Shown: in pieces, positions 1 to 9,997 of the stretch | How positions within the stretch are numbered: position 1 is the stretch's first letter | Layout: every line of letters begins with the position of its first letter | Translations under genes and position numbers: made by a program | Origin: Microbacteriaceae bacterium | GTDB lineage: Bacteria > Actinomycetota > Actinomycetes > Actinomycetales > Microbacteriaceae | Length of the DNA: 32,111 nt | Direction of reading: 5' to 3' | NCBI GenBank assembly: GCA_025465035.1 | Contig: JAODMH010000208.1 | Location: forward strand, 1 to 32,111 | The notes under the pieces: model-generated | The model's input: the letters and a program-made list of their open reading frames with translations, nothing else | Databases searched by the model: none | Told to the model about the DNA's origin: nothing

Positions 1-1
1 G

Positions 2-490
2 GGACACTTCGACGGCGTGCTCACCGTCGTCTCGAAACTGATGAACATCGCGCGGCCCGACGTCGTCGTCTTCGGCCAGAAGGATGCTCAGCAGGTCTTC
101 CTCGTCAAGCGTATGATCGCAGACCTCAACCTGCCGATCACCGTGGAGGTTGTACCGACAGTGCGCGAGGAGGACGGGCTCGCGCTGTCCAGCCGCAACC
201 GGTTTCTCGACGGGAGGGAGAAGCGCGCCGCTCTCGGGCTGTCGATCGCCCTGGAAGCGGCCGAGTCATCCGCCGATCGTGGCATCGATGCCGTGCTGGC
301 CGCCGCCCAGTCGGTGCTCATGGGCGAGAGCATCGTAGAACTCGACTATCTGAAGGTCGTGAACCCGGAAACCTTCCTCCCGGTCGATGACGACTACCAG
401 GGAACGGCCGTTGTGCTCATTGCCGCGCGCGTCGGGACGACCAGGCTCATCGACAACGAGACGATCTTCCTTAGGGGAGTGGGCAACTAG
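2..490 (+). CDS. panC: Pantothenate synthetase, C-terminal part (5' truncated by window edge)
   Basis: Frame is open from the window edge (GHFDGVLTVVSKLMNIARPDVVVFGQKDAQQ...), followed by REEDGLALSSRN, typical of PanC. Confidence 0.95.
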   Translation, partial: GHFDGVLTVVSKLMNIARPDVVVFGQKDAQQVFLVKRMIADLNLPITVEVVPTVREEDGLALSSRNRFLDGREKRAALGLSIALEAAESSADRGIDAVLAAAQSVLMGESIVELDYLKVVNPETFLPVDDDYQGTAVVLIAARVGTTRLIDNETIFLRGVGN

Positions 491-544
491 CGGTTCCGGC
501 GCGCCCGTAAACTTGGGCGAGTCACAATTCAGCTGGAGTTACGA

Positions 545-2044
545 ATGACCGAGAACACCACCGTCGCAGAGCCCTCAGAGGAGGAGCTCTCCGAACAGAC
601 CCAGGTGCGACTCGGCAAACGCGAGCGTCTGATCGAGTCCGGCGGCGAGGCCTATCCCGTCTCTCTGCCGATCACGACGACCATCCCCGAGGTGCGTGCC
701 AGGTATTCCGACCTCGAAACGGATGCCGTGACCGGCGACGTCGTCGGCCTGGCCGGCCGGGTGGTGCACCTTCGCAACACGGGCAAGCTCTGTTTCGCCT
801 CGCTGCAGTCCGGTGACGGCGCCCGTATCCAGGCCATGGTCTCCCTCGCGGAGGTCGGCCAGGAATCGCTCGAACTTTGGAAGGAGCTCGTCGATCTCGG
901 CGACCACCTCTTCGTCTCGGGTGAGGTCATCTCGAGCCGTCGCGGTGAGCTCAGCGTGCTCGTGAAGGAGTGGAAGCTCGCCGCGAAGGCGCTTCGCCCG
1001 CTGCCGAATCTCCACGTCGAGTTGAGCGAGGAGACCAGGGTGCGCAGCCGCTACCTCGATCTCATCGCTCGCGAGGGCGCGCGCCAGATGGTGCGCAACC
1101 GCGCGGCCTCCGTCGCGTCGCTGCGCAAGACCTTCTCCGATCACGGCTACATCGAGGTGGAGACGCCCATGCTGCAGACCATGCACGGGGGGGCATCCGC
1201 CCGTCCCTTCGTGACGCACAGCAACGCATTCGACACGGAGTTGTTCCTGCGCATCGCGCCCGAGCTGTTCCTGAAGCGGGCGGTGGTCGGCGGTATCGAG
1301 CGCGTGTTCGAGATCAATCGCAACTTCCGCAACGAGGGCGCCGACTCCACACACTCGCCCGAGTTCGCGATGCTGGAGGCGTATCAGGCCTACGGCGATT
1401 ACAACCAGATGGCGGATCTCACGCAGGTCCTCATCCAGAACGCCGCGATCGCGATCGGCGGCAGCCATACCGTCACCTGGGCCGACGGCAGCGAGTACGA
1501 TTTCGGCGGCGAGTGGGACCGCGTGAGCATGTACGACTCGCTGAACGCGGCATCCGGCTGGTCCGTCACCCCGGAGACACCAGCGGATGATCTGCTCAAG
1601 AAGGCGGTCACCGTCGGCGTCGAGGTGCATCAGCCAACCCACGGAAAGCTCGTCGAGGAACTGTGGGAACACTTCGTCAAAGTGAATCTCGAGCGCCCCA
1701 CCTTTGTCATGGACTTCCCCGTTGATACGAGTCCGCTCGTGCGCGACCACCGCTCGATTCCTGGTCTGGTGGAGAAGTGGGACCTCTATGTGCGCGGCTT
1801 CGAACTCGCGACAGGCTATTCGGAACTGGTCGACCCCGTCGTGCAGCGCGAGCGTTTCATCGAGCAGGCGAAGCTCGTGGCGGCCGGCGACCTCGAGGCG
1901 ATGCGGCTGGACGAGGAAATCCTCCGGGCGCTTGAGTATGGCATGCCGCCGAGCGGCGGGATGGGGATGGGGATCGATCGGCTGCTCATGGCCCTCACCG
2001 GCCTCGGCATCCGCGAAACGATTCTCTTTCCGCTGGTGAAATAG
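545..2044 (+). CDS. lysS: Lysine--tRNA ligase, class II
   Basis: 499 aa; class II motifs incl. [28 protein letters not shown] and [16 protein letters not shown]. Confidence 0.96.
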   Translation: MTENTTVAEPSEEELSEQTQVRLGKRERLIESGGEAYPVSLPITTTIPEVRARYSDLETDAVTGDVVGLAGRVVHLRNTGKLCFASLQSGDGARIQAMVSLAEVGQESLELWKELVDLGDHLFVSGEVISSRRGELSVLVKEWKLAAKALRPLPNLHVELSEETRVRSRYLDLIAREGARQMVRNRAASVASLRKTFSDHGYIEVETPMLQTMHGGASARPFVTHSNAFDTELFLRIAPELFLKRAVVGGIERVFEINRNFRNEGADSTHSPEFAMLEAYQAYGDYNQMADLTQVLIQNAAIAIGGSHTVTWADGSEYDFGGEWDRVSMYDSLNAASGWSVTPETPADDLLKKAVTVGVEVHQPTHGKLVEELWEHFVKVNLERPTFVMDFPVDTSPLVRDHRSIPGLVEKWDLYVRGFELATGYSELVDPVVQRERFIEQAKLVAAGDLEAMRLDEEILRALEYGMPPSGGMGMGIDRLLMALTGLGIRETILFPLVK

Positions 2045-2184
2045 TGAGCTATCTGCCGAAGGATCCCCACGACAAGGACCCGAAAAAGGTCACACCGACG
2101 CGTCTCGCGATCTGGGTGTTCGTCGGTGCGGTGGGTGCGTATCTGATCATCACGGGAATCATCGGCGTCATCAATCACGGTTAA
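2044..2184 (+). CDS. Small single-pass membrane protein (46 aa), start overlapping the lysS stop
   Basis: GTG start sharing 1 nt with the lysS TAG; translation MSYLPKDPHDKDPKKVTPTRLAIWVFVGAVGAYLIITGIIGVINHG: charged N-term plus one TM helix; not in the supplied ORF track. Confidence 0.6.
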   Translation: MSYLPKDPHDKDPKKVTPTRLAIWVFVGAVGAYLIITGIIGVINHG

Positions 2185-2217
2185 CGGCTTTCGGCCACCG
2201 GACGTACCCTTGTATGC

Positions 2218-2403
2218 GTGATCGAAAACTTCTGGGGCAACGCCATCTACTCGGTCGTGCCCACGATCCTCGTCGGGCTGATCTTCTGGCTCGTGATGCG
2301 GTCGATCTTCAGAGCCGACCGCACGGAGCGCAAGGTCTACGCCGAGATCGAGGCGGAAGAGCGCGCACGCATGGAGAAGGAATCCGTTACTCGCGAGGTT
2401 TGA
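2218..2403 (+). CDS. Small membrane protein (61 aa), N-terminal TM then charged coiled tail
   Basis: MIENFWGNAIYSVVPTILVGLIFWLVMRSIFRADRTERKVYAEIEAEERARMEKESVTREV. Confidence 0.75.
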   Translation: MIENFWGNAIYSVVPTILVGLIFWLVMRSIFRADRTERKVYAEIEAEERARMEKESVTREV

Positions 2404-3364
2404 GCCGCACGTTCGGTAACTCCGGAGCCGGCAGGGCGCTTCCGTCGTAGCTGGCGACCGCGCCGAAGCGACCGTCTGCGCGGCCGCCGTCGATCACATC
2501 CGCCTGCCATTCCGCGCGGAACTGCACTATCTCTTCGTGGCTGCGCCCGATGAAGTTCCACCACATCACGATGCTCTCGCCGAGCGGCACGCCGCCAATG
2601 AGCAACGCACGCACCGGGGCATCCCCCGCCTCGAGCTTCAGGATGTCGAGCCCGGGCTCGAGGTAGGCGAGGTGGGAGAGCGGCAGATCTTCGCCCTGCA
2701 CCCTGAGTGAACCCGCGTCGAGAAGCACGCCGTGCTCGAAACGCGAGTCGACCGGCAGCTCGACAGATGCCCCGGCTGGCAGGTCGAGCTGCGCACCGAC
2801 CAGTTCGCTGAACACGCTCGCCGTCGACACCTGCCCGAGCAAGGAGCCGATGAAGACCCTGAGTTCTGCGGGTCCGAAGACGACGGGCACCGGCACGTAG
2901 TGTTCGAAGAACGGTTCGTGGTGCCGGCTCGGGTCCGGCAGAGCCACCCAGAGCTGTGCTCCGTGCAAGATCGTGGTCGAAGCCGTCGACATCTCGGAGT
3001 GCGCGATCCCGCGTCCGGCGGTCATGAGGTTCAGCTCGCCCGGGCGCACCATGGCGTGGCTGCCGACGCTGTCGCGGTGGTCGATCTCGCCGGCGAACAG
3101 CCAGCTCACCGTCTGCAACCCCGTATGCGGATGCGGCGGCACCTGCATCCCGCCCTGCCCGGCCACGGCATCCGGCCCGTAGTGATCCACGAAGCACCAT
3201 GCTCCGATGAGCGATCGCTTGCGCTGGGGGAGCGTTCGACGGACGCCCATTGCGCGCGGGCCGCCGAGCGGCACGTCACGCGGCTCCAGGATCTCGACGG
3301 CGGCCGTCGCCGTGCGAGGAGATTCGCACAGCAGCTCCGCTGGTTCTCTCTCGAGGTTGCTCAT
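2387..3364 (-). CDS. Pirin family protein
   Basis: Cupin metal motif region PPHPHTGLQTVSWLFAGEIDHRDS...GELNLMTAGRGIAHSE. Confidence 0.93.
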   Translation of the reverse strand: MSNLEREPAELLCESPRTATAAVEILEPRDVPLGGPRAMGVRRTLPQRKRSLIGAWCFVDHYGPDAVAGQGGMQVPPHPHTGLQTVSWLFAGEIDHRDSVGSHAMVRPGELNLMTAGRGIAHSEMSTASTTILHGAQLWVALPDPSRHHEPFFEHYVPVPVVFGPAELRVFIGSLLGQVSTASVFSELVGAQLDLPAGASVELPVDSRFEHGVLLDAGSLRVQGEDLPLSHLAYLEPGLDILKLEAGDAPVRALLIGGVPLGESIVMWWNFIGRSHEEIVQFRAEWQADVIDGGRADGRFGAVASYDGSALPAPELPNVRLKPRE

Positions 3365-3481
3365 GGCGAAATGCTACGCGCGCTGCGTCACGACGTCACA
3401 GAATCGTGCGGCGACCTTCGACAACCGGGAGTTGCGAGAAGTGCGGGCGGGGGCTGTGAGTTTCGCCATCGCAGTGCTGAC

Positions 3482-3529
3482 TTGCATGTTCCCGCCCTTC
3501 CCCGGCCGACGAAGGGCGGGAACATGCAA
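3482..3529. repeat. Inverted repeat A: perfect 19-bp arms, 10-nt loop
   Basis: ttgcatgttcccgcccttc (3482-3500) / gaagggcgggaacatgcaa (3511-3529). Confidence 0.9.
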
Positions 3530-3530
3530 C

Positions 3531-3625
3531 TCAGCGAGAACGCAGCACCAGCAGCTCGCCGACCTCGCAGTCCAGCGCCTCGCAGATGGCCTGCAGCGTC
3601 GAATACCGGATGGCGCGTGCCCGAT
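3531..3625 (-). pseudogene. C-terminal remnant of a small XRE/Cro-type HTH regulator
   Basis: Minus-strand reading ...GHRARAIRYSTLQAICEALDCEVGELLVLRSR* matches the C-terminal pattern of short Cro/C1-type HTH proteins; no matching N-terminal HTH upstream in the same frame. Confidence 0.6.
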
Positions 3626-3661
3626 GGCCACTCCCAACACTCCCGTCAAGGCGTTGTCTTA

Positions 3662-3744
3662 TCGAAAACGCAGGAGATCGGCACTCAGCGCGGCGCTTTC
3701 GCGGCGGACAAGACCATCCGGAACCGGATCTCCTGCGTTTTCGA
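3662..3744. repeat. Inverted repeat B: perfect 18-bp arms, 47-nt spacer
   Basis: tcgaaaacgcaggagatc (3662-3679) / gatctcctgcgttttcga (3727-3744). Confidence 0.9.
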
Positions 3745-3773
3745 AAAGGGTGCGCGCGGGCGGGACATCCTCC

Positions 3774-3791
3774 GTCACGCCTAGGGCGAAC
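3774..3791. promoter_or_regulatory. Putative ClgR-type operator upstream of clpC
   Basis: gtcaCGCCTAGGGCGaac; palindromic CGCC-TAG-GGCG core; fits the remembered corynebacterial ClgR consensus WNNWCGCYNANRGCGWWS at all but the first position. Confidence 0.65.
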
Positions 3792-3869
3792 AGGGGCAGT
3801 AATCCCCGGGTTCGGTCGTTACTCTCTTCATAACGGCGCCAAACCTGCACGGTGCCATAGGAGTCGACA

Positions 3870-6362
3870 ATGTTTGAAAGATTTACCGACAGAGCCCGCC
3901 GGGTTGTTGTTTTGGCGCAAGAAGAAGCCAAGATGCTCAACCACAATTACATCGGCACTGAGCACATCCTGCTCGGCCTCATTCACGAGGGCGAGGGCGT
4001 CGCCGCTAAGGCGCTCGAGTCGCTCGGCATCTCTCTCGATTCCGTTCGCGAGCAGGTCCAGGACATCATCGGCCAGGGCCAGCAGCAGCCGACCGGCCAC
4101 ATCCCCTTCACGCCGCGGGCGAAGAAGGTACTCGAACTGTCTCTGCGCGAAGCGCTGCAGCTCGGCCACAACTACATCGGCACCGAGCACATCCTGCTCG
4201 GCCTCATCCGCGAGGGTGAGGGCGTCGCGGCGCAGGTACTCGTGAAGCTCGGCGCCGACCTCAACAAGGTGCGCCAGCAGGTCATCCAGCTGCTCAGCGG
4301 ATACCAGGGCAAGGAGCAGGTCGCCGTCGGTGGCGAGACCCAGCAGGGTGCACAGGCCGGCAGCCAGATCCTCGACCAGTTCGGACGTAACCTCACGCAG
4401 GCCGCCCGCGACGGCAAACTCGACCCGGTCATCGGGCGCGAGAAGGAGATGGAACGGGTCATGCAGATCCTCTCCCGCCGTTCCAAGAACAACCCCGTCC
4501 TGATCGGTGAGCCCGGCGTCGGCAAGACCGCCGTCGTCGAAGGCCTCGCGCAGGCGATCGTTCGTGGCGACGTTCCGGAGACGCTGAAGGATAAGCAGCT
4601 CTACACGCTCGACCTCGGATCGCTCATCGCCGGCAGCCGCTACCGTGGTGACTTCGAAGAGCGACTCAAGAAGGTGACGAAGGAGATCCGCACCCGCGGC
4701 GACATCATCACCTTTATCGACGAGATCCACACCCTCGTCGGTGCCGGTGCCGCAGAGGGCGCGATCGATGCCGCGAGCATCCTCAAGCCGCTGCTGGCCC
4801 GTGGTGAGCTGCAGACGATCGGTGCGACCACCCTCGACGAGTACCGCAAGCACTTCGAGAAGGATGCCGCGCTCGAGCGCCGCTTCCAGCCCGTCCAGGT
4901 GCACGAGCCGTCCCTGCCCCACACCATCAACATCCTCAAGGGACTGCGCGACAAGTATGAGTCCTTCCACAAGGTCTCCATCACGGATGGCGCGATCGTC
5001 GCCGCCGCGAATCTGGCCGACCGCTACGTGGCCGACCGCTTCCTGCCCGACAAGGCCATTGACCTGATCGATGAGGCCGGCGCACGCCTGCGTCTCTCGA
5101 TCCTCTCCGCACCGCCGGAGCTGCGCGAGTTCGACGACAAGATCGCCGAGGTGCGCGGCTTCAAGGAAGGCGCGATCGAGGACCAGGACTTCGAGAAGGC
5201 CGCTTCGCTTCGTGACGAGGAGAAGAAGCTGCTCGGGGAGCGCCTGCGTCTCGAGAAGCAGTGGAAGAGCGGCGAAGCCGGCTCGACCGGAACCGTGGAC
5301 GAAGGCGTGATTGCCGAGGTCCTCGCCGCGGCCACCGGCATCCCCGTCTTCAAGCTCACCGAGGAGGAGACCTCGCGTCTCGTCTTCATGGAGAAGGCAC
5401 TGCACCAGCGCGTCATCGGTCAAGAGGAAGCCATCTCGGCCCTCTCCAAGACGATTCGGCGCACCCGCGCCGGTCTCAAGGACCCGAAGCGCCCGAGCGG
5501 CTCGTTCATCTTCGCCGGCCCAACCGGTGTCGGAAAGACCGAGCTCGCCAAGGCCCTCGCCGAGTTCCTGTTCGACGACGAGAACGCCCTCATCTCCCTC
5601 GACATGAGCGAGTATGGCGAGAAGCACACGGTCTCGCGGCTGTTCGGTGCTCCTCCCGGTTTCGTCGGGTTCGAGGAGGGTGGCCAGCTCACCGAGAAGG
5701 TGCGCCGCAAGCCGTTCTCCGTGGTGCTGTTCGACGAGATCGAGAAGGCCCACCCCGACATCTTCAACTCGCTCCTCCAGATTCTGGAGGAGGGACGCCT
5801 GACGGATGGCCAGGGTCGCGTCGTCGACTTCAAGAACACGGTGATCATCATGACCACCAATCTCGGTACGAAGGACATCTCCGGCACGCCTCTCGGGTTC
5901 ACCTCGAGCACTGACACCTCGACCGGCTATGACCGCATGCGCGGCAAGGTCGTGGAGGAGCTCAAGAAGAACTTCAAGCCGGAGTTCCTGAACCGCGTGG
6001 ACGAGACCATCGTCTTCCCGCAGCTCAGCCCGGCGGAGCTGCTGCAGATCGTCGACCTGTTCATCAAGCGCCTCTCGGACCGTCTGCTGGACCGCGACAT
6101 GACCGTCGAGCTCACGCTCGCCGCCAAGGAGCAGCTCATCAAGGTCGGGTTCGATCCGTCGCTCGGAGCACGGCCGCTGCGTCGCGCGATCCAGCACGAG
6201 GTTGAGGACAGGCTGAGCGAGCGTATCCTGCAGGGCGAACTCAACGCGGGTGACCACGTGCACGTGGACTACCTCGAGGATGAGTTCGTGTTCACGACCG
6301 GGCGCCAGCCGGGCCGCGAGCTCCCGGAACTCCTCGAGGCTGCCGAAGCCACGCAGGCGTAA
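3870..6362 (+). CDS. clpC: ATP-dependent Clp protease ATP-binding subunit ClpC
   Basis: Duplicated Clp_N repeats ([13 protein letters not shown]), two AAA domains ([32 protein letters not shown]), UVR-like linker. Confidence 0.98.
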   Translation: MFERFTDRARRVVVLAQEEAKMLNHNYIGTEHILLGLIHEGEGVAAKALESLGISLDSVREQVQDIIGQGQQQPTGHIPFTPRAKKVLELSLREALQLGHNYIGTEHILLGLIREGEGVAAQVLVKLGADLNKVRQQVIQLLSGYQGKEQVAVGGETQQGAQAGSQILDQFGRNLTQAARDGKLDPVIGREKEMERVMQILSRRSKNNPVLIGEPGVGKTAVVEGLAQAIVRGDVPETLKDKQLYTLDLGSLIAGSRYRGDFEERLKKVTKEIRTRGDIITFIDEIHTLVGAGAAEGAIDAASILKPLLARGELQTIGATTLDEYRKHFEKDAALERRFQPVQVHEPSLPHTINILKGLRDKYESFHKVSITDGAIVAAANLADRYVADRFLPDKAIDLIDEAGARLRLSILSAPPELREFDDKIAEVRGFKEGAIEDQDFEKAASLRDEEKKLLGERLRLEKQWKSGEAGSTGTVDEGVIAEVLAAATGIPVFKLTEEETSRLVFMEKALHQRVIGQEEAISALSKTIRRTRAGLKDPKRPSGSFIFAGPTGVGKTELAKALAEFLFDDENALISLDMSEYGEKHTVSRLFGAPPGFVGFEEGGQLTEKVRRKPFSVVLFDEIEKAHPDIFNSLLQILEEGRLTDGQGRVVDFKNTVIIMTTNLGTKDISGTPLGFTSSTDTSTGYDRMRGKVVEELKKNFKPEFLNRVDETIVFPQLSPAELLQIVDLFIKRLSDRLLDRDMTVELTLAAKEQLIKVGFDPSLGARPLRRAIQHEVEDRLSERILQGELNAGDHVHVDYLEDEFVFTTGRQPGRELPELLEAAEATQA

Positions 6363-6371
6363 CGACGGTTC

Positions 6372-6407
6372 GAAGAAGGGCGGCGAGGAGACTCGCCGCC
6401 CTTCTTC
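6372..6407. terminator. Strong hairpin downstream of clpC
   Basis: Perfect 16-bp stem gaagaagggcggcgag / ctcgccgcccttcttc with GAGA loop, 10 nt after the clpC stop; weak T-tract. Confidence 0.75.
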
Positions 6408-6447
6408 CGTTAAGGACCCGCGGCTCTTCGTTCTCTATGCTCGAGGA

Positions 6448-6948
6448 ATGAGTTTCTCGGTGCGGTCGGCCCGCACATCCGACGTCCCTTTCATCCAGGC
6501 GCTCGTCGAACCGCTCGTGCAACAGCGAATCCTGCTGGGAAAGGATGCCGTCGTCTTCTACGAGGCCATCCAGGAGTTCCGGGTCGCCGAGGACGCGGAC
6601 GGCAATGCCATCGGATGCGGTGCGCTGCACGTCATGTGGCAGGACCTCGGCGAGGTGCGCACCCTCGCCGTCACCCCCGAGTGGCTGCACAAGGGCGTCG
6701 GACATGCGCTGCTCGAACGGCTGGAAACGGATGCCAGCGGACTGGGGCTCAGCCGCCTATTCTGCCTCACCTTCGAGGTGCCGTTCTTCTCGCGTCACGG
6801 CTTCGAGCCCATGACGGAGGAGTCGATCGACCCCGCCGTCTACGCGGAACTCGCGCGATCGCCCGACGAGGGTGTCGCTGAGTTCCTCGATCTCGCGCGG
6901 GTGAAACCCAATACCCTCGGCAATACCCGGATGATCAAGAAGATCTGA
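6448..6948 (+). CDS. GNAT-family amino-acid N-acetyltransferase (ArgA-like)
   Basis: MSFSVRSARTSDVPFIQALVEPLVQQRILLGKD...LGEVRTLAVTPEWLHKGVGHALLERLE; start chosen at ATG 6448. Confidence 0.85.
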   Translation: MSFSVRSARTSDVPFIQALVEPLVQQRILLGKDAVVFYEAIQEFRVAEDADGNAIGCGALHVMWQDLGEVRTLAVTPEWLHKGVGHALLERLETDASGLGLSRLFCLTFEVPFFSRHGFEPMTEESIDPAVYAELARSPDEGVAEFLDLARVKPNTLGNTRMIKKI

Positions 6949-7026
6949 CCGATGCCGCCCGTGGGAACGGCGGCGACACCCCCGGAAATACCGGGTTAAC
7001 CCGGCAGTGCTGGTTACTCTAGGGCC

Positions 7027-7641
7027 ATGTCGACGTTTAAGAATCCCGTCGGCCCCCAGTCCCCCAGGGTGTACTGGCGCCGCAGGCTCCTGGTCGGTCT
7101 CGGAGCGCTCGCCGTCATCATCGTCATCATCCTGATCATCGTCCGGCCAGGCTCTGGTTCGCCGGCAAGCAGCCCGACGGCGGGTACCACCCCCAGCTCG
7201 ACCCCGTCGACACCCACCAGCACCCAGGCCGCTGGAGCCGCGTGCCTCCCGACGACTATCAAACTCGAGGCGGTCACCGACAAGACCACCTACGCCGCCA
7301 GCGAACAGCCGAACATCGGCATGAAGATCACCAACACCGGTTCCGCCGACTGCACGATCAACCTCGGTTCGACCCAGCAGGAGCTGATCATCACGAGCGG
7401 CTCGGAGAAGATCTGGGACTCGAAGGACTGCCAGACCGCGCCCGTCGACAGTCCGATCACGCTCAAGCCGAACGAGGCGAAATCGACCCCGCTCATTCCG
7501 TGGGACCGCACCCGCTCATCCACAACGACCTGCGCGTCGACGACGCGGCCGCCGGTCACTGCCGGCGGTGCGAGCTATCACCTGGCCGTCAAGGTCGGCC
7601 AGCTGACCTCCAAGACCACCGTCCAATTCATTCTGAAATAA
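7027..7641 (+). CDS. Membrane-anchored extracytoplasmic protein of unknown function
   Basis: RRR + TM (LLVGLGALAVIIVIILIIV), Ser/Thr/Pro linker, beta-rich C-terminal domain with several Cys. Confidence 0.75.
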   Translation: MSTFKNPVGPQSPRVYWRRRLLVGLGALAVIIVIILIIVRPGSGSPASSPTAGTTPSSTPSTPTSTQAAGAACLPTTIKLEAVTDKTTYAASEQPNIGMKITNTGSADCTINLGSTQQELIITSGSEKIWDSKDCQTAPVDSPITLKPNEAKSTPLIPWDRTRSSTTTCASTTRPPVTAGGASYHLAVKVGQLTSKTTVQFILK

Positions 7642-7705
7642 CGCGGGGCGACGGCGCCCATTGCAGCAGCGGCGCCGAGTGACGACCGCGGCCGCCTGAC
7701 TCGAT

Positions 7706-9058
7706 TCAGAAGACGGGGACGTCCCCCTGCTCGGTGATGGCACTCGCGAAGGCCCTGCGCATCGCTTCGCGGAGATGACTCGAGTCGGCATCAATGATCG
7801 TGGAGAATCCGAGTCGCTTGGCCTCGGCCACGCGCTGCTTGGCCTGTGATACCGGCCGGATCTCGCCGGCCAGGCTGATCTCGCCCACCGCCGCGAGGGT
7901 ACCGGGGAAGGCCCGGTCGCTGAACGCACTCGCGATCGCCAGGGCGATGGCCAGATCGGCGCCGGGTTCGGTGAGGCGGATGCCGCCCACCGTCGAGACA
8001 TAGACATCCGACTCGCTGAGCTTCATCCCGGCGCGGCGTTCGAGCACCGCGAGCAGCATGGCGACCCGGGAGGCGTCGACGCCGTTGGTCACGCGGCGGG
8101 GATTCGGCGCGGAGGTCTTGACGATGAGGGCCTGGACCTCGACGGGTAGCGCACGGCGACCCTCGACCGCGACAGTGACGCAGGTGCCGCTGACCGCGAC
8201 GGTGCCACGTGAAAGGAATAGTCCGCTCGGATCGGAGACCTCGGCGATGCCGTCGCCGGTCATCTCGAAGCAGCCCACCTCATCCGTCGGTCCGAAGCGG
8301 TTCTTATGGGCGCGGACGAAGCGGAGGCTGGTCTGGCGGTCACCCTCGAACTGGCACACCACGTCGACGAGGTGTTCGAGCAGCCGGGGGCCCGCGATCG
8401 AGCCGTCCTTAGTGACATGGCCGACCAGCAGCACGGGTAAGTTGCGATCTTTGGAGACGCGGATGAGCGTAGCCGCGACTTCGCGCACCTGGGCTGGGCC
8501 GCCGGCCAGACCGTCCGTGAGTGAGCTGGACACCGTCTGCACGGAGTCCACGATGAGTAGATTGGGCTGCACCTGGTCGATCTGGCCGAGGATGGTGGCG
8601 AGGTCGGTTTCGGCGGCGAGGAAGAGTTCCGACTGCAGGGCGCCGGTGCGCTGTGCGCGGAGCCGCACCTGGCTCACCGATTCCTCCGCCGTGACGTAGA
8701 GCACGCGCATGCCGCTCGCCGCGGCCTTGGACGCGACCTCGAGCAGCAGCGTCGACTTGCCGACGCCCGGCTCCCCGCTGAGCAGAATCGTCGCACCCGG
8801 CACTATGCCGCCGCCGAGGACACGATCGAACTCGGCGATCCCGCTCGGCCAGTGGGCCACCTCATCGGCGCTGATCGCGGTGATCGGCTTCGCAGCGCGC
8901 GCGTCACTGACGGCCAGGGGACGCACCGACCTACTGGGCGCGACATCCATGACGTCGATGACGGTGCCCCATGCCTGGCATTCCGCACAGCGGCCGGCCC
9001 ATTTCAGGGTCGTCCAGCCGCACTCCGTACACCGGAAACTCGACTGGGTCTTCGCCAT
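7706..9058 (-). CDS. radA: DNA repair protein RadA
   Basis: N-terminal zinc finger CTECGWTTLKWAGRCAEC; Walker A GEPGVGKSTLL; RadA KNRFG motif; Lon-like C-term. Confidence 0.97.
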   Translation of the reverse strand: MAKTQSSFRCTECGWTTLKWAGRCAECQAWGTVIDVMDVAPSRSVRPLAVSDARAAKPITAISADEVAHWPSGIAEFDRVLGGGIVPGATILLSGEPGVGKSTLLLEVASKAAASGMRVLYVTAEESVSQVRLRAQRTGALQSELFLAAETDLATILGQIDQVQPNLLIVDSVQTVSSSLTDGLAGGPAQVREVAATLIRVSKDRNLPVLLVGHVTKDGSIAGPRLLEHLVDVVCQFEGDRQTSLRFVRAHKNRFGPTDEVGCFEMTGDGIAEVSDPSGLFLSRGTVAVSGTCVTVAVEGRRALPVEVQALIVKTSAPNPRRVTNGVDASRVAMLLAVLERRAGMKLSESDVYVSTVGGIRLTEPGADLAIALAIASAFSDRAFPGTLAAVGEISLAGEIRPVSQAKQRVAEAKRLGFSTIIDADSSHLREAMRRAFASAITEQGDVPVF

Positions 9059-9112
9059 GGCGCCAGCCTAAACGAGGCCTCCGTCAGTCGGCGCTCCGCC
9101 CTTCCGTTTCAC

Positions 9113-9174
9113 GCTCAGTTGCCCACTTCTGCTGCTCATTCCCCGCGAATAGCGCAGAAGTGCGCAACTGAGCG
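9113..9174. repeat. Inverted repeat C: ~20-bp arms with one mismatch
   Basis: cgctcagttgcccacttctg ... cagaagtgcgcaactgagcg in the radA/GDSL-hydrolase intergenic gap. Confidence 0.85.
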
Positions 9175-9198
9175 AAATGAGCCGAACGGGTCGTCGAA

Positions 9199-9945
9199 TC
9201 ACCCGTGGGAATTGGTGTCGGGAACGACCCTGTCGAGGACGGGAAGGAATGCGGATGCCCACACCCGGTATCCGCGATCGTTCGGGTGGAAGAAGTCTGC
9301 CGCGACCTGGTTGAGCGCGTAGCGTGCAACGCCCTGCCGGGTCGTCGCCGCGTGCAGCGCGGCCACCTCGAAGCCGTGCTGACGTGCGAGGCGCCGCACG
9401 ATGGCATTCGCCAGTCGTACCTTCTTCTCCGCGGCGCCGACGTAGAACGACGGCAGGTCTGCCACGACCGCGCCGGGCGGCAGGGCGGAGTAGAGTTCCC
9501 CGAGTTCTCGCTCGAAGCGCTCGATGTCGAAGGTGGCGATGTCATTGGCTCCCACGGCAACGGTGAGGATGTCGGGTTGAAGTTCGCGCAGCAGGGGCAG
9601 TTGGATCTCGAGTGCCTCGCGCAGTCGTGCGCCGGACACGCTGAGATTGACCACGCGCACAGACCGACCGGTTCGGTCGCGCAGGTGTCGCGCGATGAGC
9701 CCGACATAACTTCTGCCCGGCAGGCTCGCTCCGACGCCCTGGGCCGCAGAATCACCCACGGCGACGTAGAGCAACTCACCGTGCTCCATGCCGGTGTCTC
9801 TCCACCAGCGGGCGTTGAGGTGCAGGGTGCTCGCCAGCCGTTCCGCTCCCGCTGTGCGCCGCCGACGGATCGCCGTTCGCGCCAGCGCAGCCCCGCCCAC
9901 GATGGCCGCGACGCCCACGATCGGCAGCAGCAGACGAGTGAGCAC
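9199..9945 (-). CDS. SGNH/GDSL hydrolase with N-terminal membrane segment
   Basis: LLYVAVGDSAAQGVGA block I, VAVGANDIATF block III, DFFHPNDRGYRVWA catalytic DxxH; GTG start at 9945 preferred over the longer ORF. Confidence 0.85.
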   Translation of the reverse strand: MLTRLLLPIVGVAAIVGGAALARTAIRRRRTAGAERLASTLHLNARWWRDTGMEHGELLYVAVGDSAAQGVGASLPGRSYVGLIARHLRDRTGRSVRVVNLSVSGARLREALEIQLPLLRELQPDILTVAVGANDIATFDIERFERELGELYSALPPGAVVADLPSFYVGAAEKKVRLANAIVRRLARQHGFEVAALHAATTRQGVARYALNQVAADFFHPNDRGYRVWASAFLPVLDRVVPDTNSHG

Positions 9946-9997
9946 CGTCGAAAGAGTACCCCTATCGCATGTCGGTGCGCAGGGGGACACTGTCCGC

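Noticed and set aside
575-1750. 391-aa minus-strand ORF opposite lysS
   Set aside because: Shadow ORF of lysS with no recognisable motif.
2732-3784. 350-aa plus-strand ORF opposite the pirin gene, running through IR-A and IR-B
   Set aside because: Antisense to pirin, and its 3' part only reads through palindromes and the XRE remnant.
3828-6263. 811-aa minus-strand ORF opposite clpC
   Set aside because: Antisense mirror of a highly conserved coding frame in GC-rich DNA; composition (Leu/Glu/Asp/Arg-rich, no domains) is typical of spurious antisense ORFs.
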